Assembly: GCA_041917055.1 (NCBI GenBank)
Contig: JAYRYJ010000002.1
Location: 124,001 to 188,000, forward strand
Source: Pseudaquidulcibacter sp041917055
Lineage (GTDB): Bacteria; Pseudomonadota; Alphaproteobacteria; Caulobacterales; Aquidulcibacteraceae
Reading direction: 5' to 3'
DNA: 64,000 nucleotides
This document shows, in pieces, positions 9,420-17,078 of the stretch. Both the position numbers and the translations under genes were made by a program. Position 1 is the stretch's first letter, and every line of letters starts with the position of its first letter. The notes beneath the pieces were generated by a model. That model did not search any database and had not been told where the DNA came from. It saw nothing but the letters and a program-made list of their open reading frames with translations.

Positions 9420-9641
9420 CTATCTGAAACGATAAGTTACGCGGCCTTTGGAAATGTCATAAGGGGACATTTCGACCAAAACCTTGTCGCCGGCTAAAAC
9501 ACGAATGCGGTTTTTGCGCAATTTTCCGGCAGTGTGACCGATAATTTCGTGGTCATTTTCCAATTTGATGCGGAATGTGGCATTTGGCAATAATTCCATT
9601 ACCGTGCCTTGAAATTCTAATAATTCTTCTTTGTTTGACAT
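9420..9641 (-). CDS. infA: Translation initiation factor IF-1
   Basis: The 73-residue OB-fold protein starts MSNKEELLEFQGTVMELLPN and ends in YDISKGRVTYRFR, essentially the canonical IF-1 sequence and length. IF-1 occupies the ribosomal A site during initiation. A purine-rich GAAGAG sits before the start. The infA upstream region is occupied by a 159-bp palindromic element that begins about 43 bases before the start codon. Confidence 0.98.
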   Translation of the reverse strand: MSNKEELLEFQGTVMELLPNATFRIKLENDHEIIGHTAGKLRKNRIRVLAGDKVLVEMSPYDISKGRVTYRFR

Positions 9642-9683
9642 GAATTCTCTTCAAAAATGCATAAAGCGGCGATTTCGCGGGGC

Positions 9684-9846
9684 TAGCGCCTCGTGCGTTC
9701 ATTTGGAGCCAAAATGGCGCAGGATTTTTTTGACAAGGTTTTGGAATTTTTTCGCTGGAATATTGGAATATTTCAAGAAAAAATTTCAGAAAAATTGGCA
9801 AAAAAGGACAAGTCAGTTTGGCTTCAAATGAACGCACGAGGCGCTA
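9684..9846. repeat. MITE-like long inverted repeat flanked by TA
   Basis: The arms at 9686-9713 and 9817-9844 are 28-base inverted repeats with a single mismatch (starting GCGCCTCGTGCGTTCATTTG). Both ends are bordered by a TA dinucleotide. The interior remains imperfectly self-complementary up to a central AATATTGGAATATT near 9765, so the whole unit can fold into one long hairpin. No transposase fits inside. TA-flanked terminal inverted repeats of this size are typical of Tc1/mariner/IS630-type miniature elements; that origin is inferred. Open frames on the two strands here encode near-identical peptides only because of the palindrome. Confidence 0.8.
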
Positions 9847-10008
9847 TAAACGATTTTGAACAACTTTTCCAGTGTCAGGCGGTTTTAACCTCAGTGCCAT
9901 TGAAAAATATCCAGAGATTGAGTATGCGCCAAAAAGTCCCATGTTCAAAACCTTATTTTAACTTTATGGGCGCATATAAGCATTCCCTTATATAAGATTG
10001 GATAGAAA

Positions 10009-10782
10009 TTGGCAGCCTATACCGAAGAGACCGTTCTTTTTGTAAAGCATTATACTGATAGACTTTTCACATTTTCGACCACCCGCGATCGCGGTTTTCG
10101 CTTTCGTTCCGGCGAATTTGTTATGATTGGCCTTATGGTTAATGATCGCCCCTTGATGCGCGCTTATTCGGTTGCAAGTCCTGAATGGGATGAGAAACTT
10201 GATTTCTATTCGATTAAAGTTCCCGATGGCCCATTAACCTCAATACTTTGCGATATTAAAGAGGGTGACAAGATTTTGGTCGGCAAAAAGGGAACCGGAA
10301 CCTTGGTTCTTGATGCTTTAACCCCGGGAAAACGTCTTTATATGTTGGCAACAGGAACCGGGATTGCGCCTTTTGCGTCTTTAATTCGCGATCCAAATAC
10401 TTATGAAAGATATGAACAAGTCATTCTAACCCAAACTTGCCGCGAAATTGCTGAATTGCAATATGGCTATGATTTGGTCAAAGAAACTTTGGACGACCCA
10501 TTGGTGGGCGAATATTTGCAAAAAGGCCAATTAATCCATGATGCCGCCGCGACACGCGAACCATATAAAAACCATGGTCGTTTGACCGATAGGGTTGCCG
10601 ATGGTTCATTCTTCAAAACCTATGATTTGCCGGAATTTGACCCTAAAACCGATAGGGCAATGATTTGCGGCTCTTTGGCTATGAGCATTGATTTCAAGAA
10701 AATGTTTGAAGAACGCGGCTTTATAGAGGGTTCAGTGTCGCAACCCGGCGAATTTGTTTATGAAAAGAGTTTTGTTGGTTAG
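10009..10782 (+). CDS. fpr: Ferredoxin/flavodoxin-NADP+ reductase
   Basis: The 257-residue flavoprotein opens (M)AAYTEETVLFVKHYTDRLF and contains the FAD-binding RAYSVASPEWDEKLDFYS segment, the NADP-binding GTGIAPFASLIRDP motif and a C-terminal FVYEKSFVG close to that of Fpr enzymes. It moves electrons between NADPH and ferredoxin or flavodoxin. The start is a TTG codon: no ATG lies nearby in frame and the TTG start gives the conserved MAA N-terminus. Single gene, with the MITE-like element about 160 bases upstream. Confidence 0.93.
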   Translation: MAAYTEETVLFVKHYTDRLFTFSTTRDRGFRFRSGEFVMIGLMVNDRPLMRAYSVASPEWDEKLDFYSIKVPDGPLTSILCDIKEGDKILVGKKGTGTLVLDALTPGKRLYMLATGTGIAPFASLIRDPNTYERYEQVILTQTCREIAELQYGYDLVKETLDDPLVGEYLQKGQLIHDAAATREPYKNHGRLTDRVADGSFFKTYDLPEFDPKTDRAMICGSLAMSIDFKKMFEERGFIEGSVSQPGEFVYEKSFVG

Positions 10783-10843
10783 GCACGATAGCGTCTTTTA
10801 ATATATTTAGAATTTATTAAGCCAATCGTTTCAATGATTTGGC

Positions 10844-11074
10844 ATGAATACTATCAATGGCAATTTTTCAAATCCGGCGACAAGGCCGCAAGTCGGGCGC
10901 GGTAGGGAAATTTTTGAACAGGCTTTAAGGGCCGCGCGCACGGCTCCTGTGGCGCAACAAAGCCCGATTGAACAACCATCAATTTCCCCAATTAAAGCGG
11001 AATCGACCATAATTCCGTCCGAGAAACCTGTTGAAGCGATAAAAAAAGGAAGTTTTATAGACATACGAGTATAA
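10844..11074 (+). CDS. Small hypothetical protein
   Basis: A possible 76-residue protein (MNTINGNFSNPATRPQVGRG) with an amphipathic stretch EIFEQALRAARTAPV and a Pro/Ser-rich middle. It has no signal peptide or membrane segment and no family I recognise. No clear ribosome binding site precedes it, and a similar-length frame exists on the opposite strand, so it may not be a gene. It falls between fpr and the acetyltransferase on the same strand. Confidence 0.35.
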   Translation: MNTINGNFSNPATRPQVGRGREIFEQALRAARTAPVAQQSPIEQPSISPIKAESTIIPSEKPVEAIKKGSFIDIRV

Positions 11075-11125
11075 CTCCCCTTGCTTAATTAGCAAAAACG
11101 GGCAAACTTAACGAAAGGGGGCGAG

Positions 11126-11563
11126 ATGGAATTAGAAGTCAATAAAATTGATAAAAGGAATCTGAAGGATTTACGCGTCCTCTTGCTTGCAGAGGCTTTG
11201 CCGGTTGAAACCATTCTTAGTGCGCCCGTGCAGTTTTATGAGATTGTTACAGACACAGGCGCGCGAATTGGTTGGGGCGGTCTGGAAATTTATGGCGACC
11301 ATGCAGTTGTTCGTTCGGTGGTAATTAAATCAGTTTTGCGCAAAACCGGTGCCGGACGCGTTTTAATAAAATCCCTTATTCATGAGGCCCGCGCCTTGGG
11401 CCTTAAAAAATTGTGGCTTTTGACAATTTCTGCTGAAGTTTTTTTTGAAAAAATGGGTTTCAAACATGCACTTCGCACCGACGCGCCGAAAGATATTCAA
11501 AATTGCGAAGAATTCACTTGGGCGCATAATGAAACCGCCCATTGCATGAATTTGAAACTTTGA
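11126..11563 (+). CDS. GNAT acetyltransferase, ArsN2-like
   Basis: The 145-residue protein shows a GNAT fold with IGWGGLEIYGDHAVVRSVVI, the acetyl-CoA loop RKTGAGRVLIKSL and the C-terminal EVFFEKMGFKHALRTDAP followed by EEFTWAHNETAHCM. These segments match ArsN2-type acetyltransferases of arsenic operons, including the late Cys-Met. ArsN enzymes acetylate arsenical or glufosinate-like amines. No arsenic gene is adjacent, so the natural substrate is uncertain. A GAAAGGGGGCGAG sequence gives a good ribosome binding site. Confidence 0.75.
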   Translation: MELEVNKIDKRNLKDLRVLLLAEALPVETILSAPVQFYEIVTDTGARIGWGGLEIYGDHAVVRSVVIKSVLRKTGAGRVLIKSLIHEARALGLKKLWLLTISAEVFFEKMGFKHALRTDAPKDIQNCEEFTWAHNETAHCMNLKL

Positions 11564-11608
11564 TGGTTAAGGCAATCAAACCAAACGTCGCACTTTAAAA
11601 ATCAAAAT

Positions 11609-12034
11609 CTAAAAACAAGAATTGCCTTCAAACTTAAAATCTTCGACCATTTTTGCATTATTCACAATAAAGCGCTTGGTGCATGCTTGTGTATATTCGC
11701 TTGTGCCATATGGAAATGAAAACGGAAAACCAATTCCAAAACCATAAGACGAATATCGCGAACCATAAACACCGCCATATTGAATTGTGCCACCCGGCGA
11801 ATATGTTGAGGTTTTTGAATTAGAATATTGATACATTTTACGCCCATCATTAAGCGCATATTCGCTATTGGGTGGGCCATAGGTCAGTACCACTTCATCA
11901 AATGATTTGCCCAAAAATTTCGCACGCATTGCATTTTCATACATTTGCGCTTTTTCAGCATTCGGGACGGTTTCGCACGCAGCAAGGCCAATCAAAGGCA
12001 TAAGTGCGGCAATCAAAATTGTGGTTTTTTTCAT
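11609..12034 (-). CDS. Family A secreted lipoprotein, paralogue 1
   Basis: From the MKKTTILIAALMPLIGLAAC start the product has a lipoprotein signal peptide with lipobox LAAC. The body contains MRAKFLGKSFDEVVLTYGPP and YALNDGRKMYQYS, a pattern like the SmpA/OmlA (BamE) fold, then a Gly/Tyr/Ser-rich stretch and a C-terminal CTKRFIVNNAKMVEDFKFEG-NSCF with two cysteines. It is one of four tandem paralogues on this strand. The upstream in-frame extension is rejected because it lacks a signal peptide. Function is unknown; outer-membrane attachment is inferred. Confidence 0.75.
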   Translation of the reverse strand: MKKTTILIAALMPLIGLAACETVPNAEKAQMYENAMRAKFLGKSFDEVVLTYGPPNSEYALNDGRKMYQYSNSKTSTYSPGGTIQYGGVYGSRYSSYGFGIGFPFSFPYGTSEYTQACTKRFIVNNAKMVEDFKFEGNSCF

Positions 12035-12045
12035 TTTCAAATACC

Positions 12046-12498
12046 TCAAAAGCACGAATTGCCTTCCCAACGGAAATCTTGAACAATTTTATCAGCGCCG
12101 ACAATAAAACGTTTCACGCATTTTTTATGGACAGTATAGACAGGATTAACGCGCGTGACCGGAACCTGGGTATAAATCGGGATTTGCTTTGTTGTGCCAT
12201 TGGGACGCGTGTATGTTGTATATCCGGTCACGACTGATTCGTAAGACATATAAGTATCACCGCCGCCAGTATATGATTGCTCGACAGAATATTGAATCAT
12301 ATCCTTACCGTCACTTAGGGTAAAAGATGACTGCGGTGGGCCAAATGCCATAATTACGCTATCAACACTTTTGCCCACGAAATCGGCACGCATCTTACCT
12401 TCAAACGCCGCGACGCGTTCTTCATAAGGAACAGTCTCGCACGCGCTTAAAGCGCCAAGAGCAAAGATCGAAACAATAAATAAGCCAAGTTTTTTCAT
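12046..12498 (-). CDS. Family A secreted lipoprotein, paralogue 2
   Basis: The 150-residue precursor begins MKKLGLFIVSIFALGALSAC, a lipoprotein signal with lipobox LSAC. It shares with paralogue 1 the segments MRADFVGKSVDSVIMAFGPP, LSDGKDMIQYS and the C-terminal CVKRFIVGADKIVQDFRWEG-NSCF. The middle is Tyr/Thr/Pro-rich. The two genes are 11 bases apart and clearly duplicates. The conserved Gly-x-Ser ... Gly-Pro-Pro plus a following dipeptide resembles outer-membrane assembly lipoproteins, but no named family is assigned. Confidence 0.8.
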   Translation of the reverse strand: MKKLGLFIVSIFALGALSACETVPYEERVAAFEGKMRADFVGKSVDSVIMAFGPPQSSFTLSDGKDMIQYSVEQSYTGGGDTYMSYESVVTGYTTYTRPNGTTKQIPIYTQVPVTRVNPVYTVHKKCVKRFIVGADKIVQDFRWEGNSCF

Positions 12499-12570
12499 AA
12501 TAAGCCTCTTTGCCTATTATAAAACATATTATGGCTTAACCAAGGCTGAATGAGAAAACTAACTGAAAGT

Positions 12571-13047
12571 TTATTTTAGATGATAGCAGGCATCACCTTG
12601 ATAGGAGAAAGAGGTCACAATCCCATCATCATTAATAGTAAAAACCCGAGCGCATTTCACATTCGGGTAATTATTTATTCCTTTAGAAATATGCAAATCT
12701 GAAGTGCTAGGATTGATTTCGCTTGAGAATATATTCCCGTCTAAAGGTTCCGCTAGTTGTCTGGAAGGATACAATGGCAAGTTTTGCCAAGCAAATTTCT
12801 TACCGCCATATGTAGTTACAATTCTTTCAAAATCTAGAAATATTGCCGATCCGGTGCCGTCTTCAAATTTTTCAATCTTTTGTGGATTTCCTAATTTCGA
12901 AACCAAATCGAAAAAATTAATGCCGACATAATTGGCATTCATTCGAGCTTCAAAATCTTCTTTCGCTTTTAGGTCTTCTGCCGAAGCAATATTTGAAAAC
13001 GCAAATGCACCTAATATTCCGAACGCTATAAGTTTCACACTATTCAT
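12571..13047 (-). CDS. Family A secreted protein, paralogue 3
   Basis: The ATG at 13047 (MNSVKLIAFGILGAFAFSNI) follows GGTGAG and gives a normal Sec signal peptide ending ASA; a GTG nine bases upstream is also in frame. Unlike paralogues 1-2 it has no lipobox cysteine, so it should be periplasmic or released. It retains FEARMNANYVGINFFDLVSK, a GNPQ turn, and a C-terminal CARVFTINDDGIVTSFSYQG-DACY. Closest to paralogue 4 (shared MNANYVGI and DLVSKLG). Function unknown. Confidence 0.75.
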   Translation of the reverse strand: MNSVKLIAFGILGAFAFSNIASAEDLKAKEDFEARMNANYVGINFFDLVSKLGNPQKIEKFEDGTGSAIFLDFERIVTTYGGKKFAWQNLPLYPSRQLAEPLDGNIFSSEINPSTSDLHISKGINNYPNVKCARVFTINDDGIVTSFSYQGDACYHLK

Positions 13048-13066
13048 CTCACCCACCCAAAATCCT

Positions 13067-13519
13067 CTATTTTAATTGATAGCAAGAATTTCCATCATAA
13101 GCGAAAAAATAAACAATTCCGTCTTCATCGATTGCAAAGCGACGCACGCAGTTTAATTGCGATGAAACAGTTGGGGTTTGCGCAAAGAACAAATCAGTTT
13201 TATTTTCCTGAAAACTGCCGAGGAAAACCGCATTATTGGGCGCATAAGCATTTGGAGTTCCTGCATAAGCATAAGTGTCACCACCAAACGTCATTCTCTC
13301 ATTGTAAACATATTGCGCGACATTTACACCGTCCGCTGTTTTGAATAAATTTTGCGGCTTTCCCAATTTGGAGACCAAATCATTATAATGAATGCCGACA
13401 TAATTCGCATTCATACGGGTTTCAAAATCGGCCTTTTTCTTGAGGTTTTCCGCAGAGACAAAGTTAGAAAACGCAAATGCGCCCAATATTCCGAGAGCCA
13501 AAATCATTTTACGCTTCAT
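13067..13519 (-). CDS. Family A secreted protein, paralogue 4
   Basis: The 150-residue precursor starts MKRKMILALGILGAFAFSNF with a Sec signal peptide ending VSA. It then has FETRMNANYVGIHYNDLVSK, LGKPQ and the C-terminal CVRRFAIDEDGIVYFFAYDG-NSCY, aligned end to end with paralogue 3. A strong AGGAGG precedes the start, the best ribosome binding site of the four, so this may be the first gene of the array. The two C-terminal cysteines conserved in all four copies suggest a disulfide. Confidence 0.8.
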   Translation of the reverse strand: MKRKMILALGILGAFAFSNFVSAENLKKKADFETRMNANYVGIHYNDLVSKLGKPQNLFKTADGVNVAQYVYNERMTFGGDTYAYAGTPNAYAPNNAVFLGSFQENKTDLFFAQTPTVSSQLNCVRRFAIDEDGIVYFFAYDGNSCYQLK

Positions 13520-13574
13520 TGTCGCCTCCTGCTAGAAGTGAAAGCGTATCATAGATTGCAATATAGTCAAATTA

Positions 13575-15728
13575 CTATTTTTGCATCAATTGCTCAGTCA
13601 AATAAGTATATTCAAGCGCGCGGCGTTTTGCACCTTCAACCAAGTTTGCCGCCGCAGAGTGACCACCATCGATATTTTCATAATACCAAAACGGCATTCC
13701 CAATTCTTCTAGTTTTGCACCATATTTTCGGGCATGTCCCGGGTGAACCCTGTCATCCTTTGTTGAGGTAACAATCAAAGGAATTGGGAAATCATCGCGT
13801 TTTTTCAGATTTTGATATGGCGTCAGTTTTTCAAGCCAAACTCGTTCTTCCGGAATATCGGGATTGCCATATTCATCAATCCAAGATGCGCCTGCCAGGA
13901 GTTTATGATAGCGCAACATATCCAAAAGCGGCACTTGAACCACTACGGCATTGAATAATTCCGGGCGCTGCGTAAGCATAACACCCATTAATAGGCCACC
14001 GTTTGAGCCGCCCATAATTCCCAAATGTTCTTTATCCGCCAATTTATGATTAGTCGCCCATTCGGCAATGGCGATGAAATCATCATAAACCACTTGGCGT
14101 TTGGTTTTTAGACCGGCGTCATGCCATTCAGGTCCAAATTCCCCACCGCCACGAATATTGGCAAGGATATAAGCGCCACCGCGTTCAAGCCATAATTTAC
14201 CGATATAGGGCGAATAATTCGGCAGCATTGAAACTTCAAAACCGCCATAGCCATATAAAAGCGTCGGCGTTGAACCGTCATGCTTAATGCCTTTTTTATG
14301 TACCACAAAGAATGGAATTTTGGTTCCGTCTTTTGAATTCACTTCTTTTTGTTCGACCACTAAATTAGAGGCATCAAATTTAGCAGGTTGCGATTGCACG
14401 GTTTTTGGCTTTTGCCCTGCTTTGGCACTCATTAAAATGCTTGGTGGTGTTATTAGGTCATTATAAGAAAAGAACGCCTCATCAGTGCGGATAGAGGCTT
14501 TTTCAATATCGGCAACGCCATTTTTCGGTAAATCAATAATAGTGAAATCACCGCCTTTTTTAGGATAAAAGCGGATTTCGCTTTTCACATTTTTTGTGAT
14601 TTCGACATAAAGCCCGTCTTTGGTGAAAGATGCGCCTTGCAAGGCCTCACGCTCTTGCGGCGTGTAAATTGGGTTTGCTTCGATAATTCCAGCTTGTGCC
14701 GCCACACTTGATAGTTTGGCACGTAGCAATGAACCCTTCATAAAGACCATATCATTGCCGCGTGGCGCCCAATCTTCTTGCAAAGAGAAATATAAATCGC
14801 CGTCACGGACGCCAATTATTGTATGTTTTGGCGGCAAAGCCAATTCTTGGGCGCGACCAGCATCATTCATCAAATAAGAAATTGTGGTGAAGAAAGTCGG
14901 GTTGCGATAAAAGAAAAAGTGATTTTTCTTACCATCATCAATGCGATACGCTCCCGCTGAAACATCGGTTTTTTCGCCACGAAAAACTTCTTTGGCGCTA
15001 TTCAAATCTTTGCCACGCGAATGCATTTTGACAATATAAGGATAACCGCTTTCGGTTAGGCTATCTGCGCCCCAATCAGTTGCGACCAACATATTATTAA
15101 TATCAAGCCATGTGATATCTGATTTGGCCTCCGGAATCATAAAACCATTTTTTACAAATTTCTTGGTTTTGACATTGAATTCACGCTTTTCATTGGCGTC
15201 TTTGCCGCCGTTTGAAAGCGAAATCATGCAGATTGTATTCCATAATTTATGCGGCTCTAAACAATCAATGCCTTTATAGACCCAGTTTTTCCCCTCGGCC
15301 TTTGATAAGGCATCCATATCCAAAATGGTTTCCCATTTTGGTTTCCCATTAGACCAGGATTTGAAATCGGAACGGCGCCACACGCCGCGAATCTGTTTGT
15401 CATCTTGCCAGAAATTAGAAACATAGCCTTCGGAATAACCGCCAAAAGTAAGTCGGTCTTTGGATTTAACTATTGCCAAAGCATCGGATTCTAATTGTTT
15501 ATAGATAGGGTTTGATTGCAAATGAGATAAGGAGCGGGAATTTTGCGCTTTCACCCAATCAATTGCTTTTGCGCCTTCGACTTCTTCAAGCCATAAATAT
15601 TTATCTTCCACTTTGTCTTCCTGTGAAGGGGAATTGATTGGCTCATCGGCCTTGGCCCTCAATGGCGACGAACTAATAAATATTGCAATTGCCAAAGCCG
15701 AAACAAAACCAAGATTAAAGCGTTTCAT
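13575..15728 (-). CDS. Prolyl oligopeptidase family serine peptidase (S9A), exported
   Basis: This roughly 717-residue protein has a signal peptide (MKRFNLGFVSALAIAIFISS...ASA-like site), a seven-bladed propeller region and a C-terminal alpha/beta-hydrolase domain with nucleophile GIMGGSNGGLLMG, LIVTSTKDDRVHPGHARKYG (Asp) and NIDGGHSAA (His). The catalytic triad is thus complete. Members cut short proline-containing peptides; here it would act in the periplasm. The start at 15728 is chosen because GGGGAAAAAT precedes it; an ATG-less extension of four codons exists. Confidence 0.92.
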   Translation of the reverse strand: MKRFNLGFVSALAIAIFISSSPLRAKADEPINSPSQEDKVEDKYLWLEEVEGAKAIDWVKAQNSRSLSHLQSNPIYKQLESDALAIVKSKDRLTFGGYSEGYVSNFWQDDKQIRGVWRRSDFKSWSNGKPKWETILDMDALSKAEGKNWVYKGIDCLEPHKLWNTICMISLSNGGKDANEKREFNVKTKKFVKNGFMIPEAKSDITWLDINNMLVATDWGADSLTESGYPYIVKMHSRGKDLNSAKEVFRGEKTDVSAGAYRIDDGKKNHFFFYRNPTFFTTISYLMNDAGRAQELALPPKHTIIGVRDGDLYFSLQEDWAPRGNDMVFMKGSLLRAKLSSVAAQAGIIEANPIYTPQEREALQGASFTKDGLYVEITKNVKSEIRFYPKKGGDFTIIDLPKNGVADIEKASIRTDEAFFSYNDLITPPSILMSAKAGQKPKTVQSQPAKFDASNLVVEQKEVNSKDGTKIPFFVVHKKGIKHDGSTPTLLYGYGGFEVSMLPNYSPYIGKLWLERGGAYILANIRGGGEFGPEWHDAGLKTKRQVVYDDFIAIAEWATNHKLADKEHLGIMGGSNGGLLMGVMLTQRPELFNAVVVQVPLLDMLRYHKLLAGASWIDEYGNPDIPEERVWLEKLTPYQNLKKRDDFPIPLIVTSTKDDRVHPGHARKYGAKLEELGMPFWYYENIDGGHSAAANLVEGAKRRALEYTYLTEQLMQK

Positions 15729-15791
15729 ATTTTTCCCCAAAAATAAAATTTAATTAAGGTATCGCCAAAACCCATTATTTTAGCAAGTAAC

Positions 15792-16427
15792 TTATTTGTC
15801 ATCTTGATCCATCAATAAATTGCCATGTTCGTCGGTCATGTGTTTGGCAAGTAAGGTCATAGAAACAATCCAAAAAACCATATTAATGGCAAAATCGCCC
15901 CACATATTATAAGTGACCCAAATTTTTTCGGCAAAATTACGCCAAACTAATTCATTGATAATTGCCAATGCCAAATACATAATTCCAGCATTTACGCTTA
16001 GGCCGCGCCATTTTTCATCGGGCAAATGAAATGCACCATCGAAAAGGGTTTTTAGAACATTGCGCCCAGTAAAAACCGAAACTAATAATATCAGACCCAT
16101 TACCGAATACACAAATGTCGGGCGCATTTTTATGAAAAGGTCGTTTTTGAGATATATTCCAAGTATCGAAAAAATTACGATTACTGCAAAGGAAAAAAGC
16201 CCTATGGGTGAAACTTTCTTTTCCTTCCAGTAGGAAAATGCAAACGCCAAAACAGAAACCGGAAGAAAAACCATTGTCGCAAATAAAATCGGATTTGCTT
16301 GATGTGTTTTTCCGGCAATAAAATAACCGATAAAAAAGGCCAAAGCGGGCCCTAAATCAGAAACCAAACGAACCCAATTGAAATGAGACGGGGATTTTTG
16401 AGAATTATTGTCTGAAGTTTTATCCAT
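15792..16427 (-). CDS. yciB: Intracellular septation protein A / YciB
   Basis: The 211-residue inner-membrane protein has a hydrophilic 15-residue lead, then five to six membrane segments. Signature stretches are VSDLGPALAFFIGYF, TFVYSVMGLILLVSVFTGRN and KWRGLSVNAGIMYLALAIIN with NELVWRNF, as in YciB/IspZ. It is needed for normal septation and envelope integrity in enterics and Shigella. In many alphaproteobacteria it lies beside a thiol-disulfide protein gene, and here a TlpA-like gene is divergent from it. Confidence 0.92.
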   Translation of the reverse strand: MDKTSDNNSQKSPSHFNWVRLVSDLGPALAFFIGYFIAGKTHQANPILFATMVFLPVSVLAFAFSYWKEKKVSPIGLFSFAVIVIFSILGIYLKNDLFIKMRPTFVYSVMGLILLVSVFTGRNVLKTLFDGAFHLPDEKWRGLSVNAGIMYLALAIINELVWRNFAEKIWVTYNMWGDFAINMVFWIVSMTLLAKHMTDEHGNLLMDQDDK

Positions 16428-16537
16428 AACACGGCTTTAGCATAAGAAATACTTAACTCAATCAGGCCAAGTTAAGAATTAGCCGCATTAATTGCCTTTT
16501 AAGCACAATGCATTTAATATCACGGGACGAGGCAAAA

Positions 16538-17074
16538 ATGGATTATACATCAATTGACAGGCGTAGTTTTACGACTGCCATTATTGGCGGTGGACTATTG
16601 GCATCTTGTGCGCAGGATCCGGGCGCAAAATTAATCGGCAAGCAAGTGCCGGATTTGAAAGTGACTTCATTAGATAATCATGAATATCGACTGTCCCAAT
16701 TAGAAAAGCCCGCAGTGTTTCATTTCTTTGGCCTTTGGTGTCCAACTTGTTTGAAAGATCGCGAAAACTGGAATGATACCGCGCGACAATTGGCAAAAAT
16801 CAATGATATTGAATTTTTGACTTTTCATGTCGGTGAAGCGCCCGAAAAATACGGTACGATTCAAGATTGGTATTCAAAAATCGACAAGGATTTGCAATCG
16901 CCATTGATTTATGATGATAAAAAGCAAGTTTTCGATGCAATGAAAATCCCCGGCACCCCATCAACTTTATTAATCGATTCCGGTGGGCGAATTATTGAAC
17001 ATTGCTGGGACTTAAAATCAAAGCGCGGCGTAAAATCATTCCTTCGCAAAACCAAGGAAATGCTTGGGGTTTAG
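16538..17074 (+). CDS. TlpA-like thioredoxin-fold lipoprotein
   Basis: From MDYTSIDRRSFTTAIIGGGL the protein has an RR-SF twin-arginine-like signal with a lipobox LASC (Cys24), so a Tat-exported lipoprotein is plausible. The thioredoxin domain has the active site WCPTC (Cys68, Cys71) and the cis-proline loop KIPGTPSTLLID. It would act as a periplasmic thiol oxidoreductase or reductase, for example in cytochrome c maturation. The start at 16538 follows GGGACGAGG; a start ten codons upstream would mask the signal. It converges with the MFS gene, four bases apart. Confidence 0.85.
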   Translation: MDYTSIDRRSFTTAIIGGGLLASCAQDPGAKLIGKQVPDLKVTSLDNHEYRLSQLEKPAVFHFFGLWCPTCLKDRENWNDTARQLAKINDIEFLTFHVGEAPEKYGTIQDWYSKIDKDLQSPLIYDDKKQVFDAMKIPGTPSTLLIDSGGRIIEHCWDLKSKRGVKSFLRKTKEMLGV

Positions 17075-17078
17075 ACTC

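Noticed and set aside
9553..9995. Two antisense frames giving nearly the same peptide (both begin MRSF-x-AK and contain WLQMNARGA)
   Set aside because: They arise from the palindrome of the MITE-like element; neither has a ribosome binding site or protein family signal.
13132..13771. Plus-strand frames across family A and the prolyl oligopeptidase gene
   Set aside because: They are antisense shadows; the minus-strand proteins have signal peptides, conserved cysteines and good ribosome binding sites.
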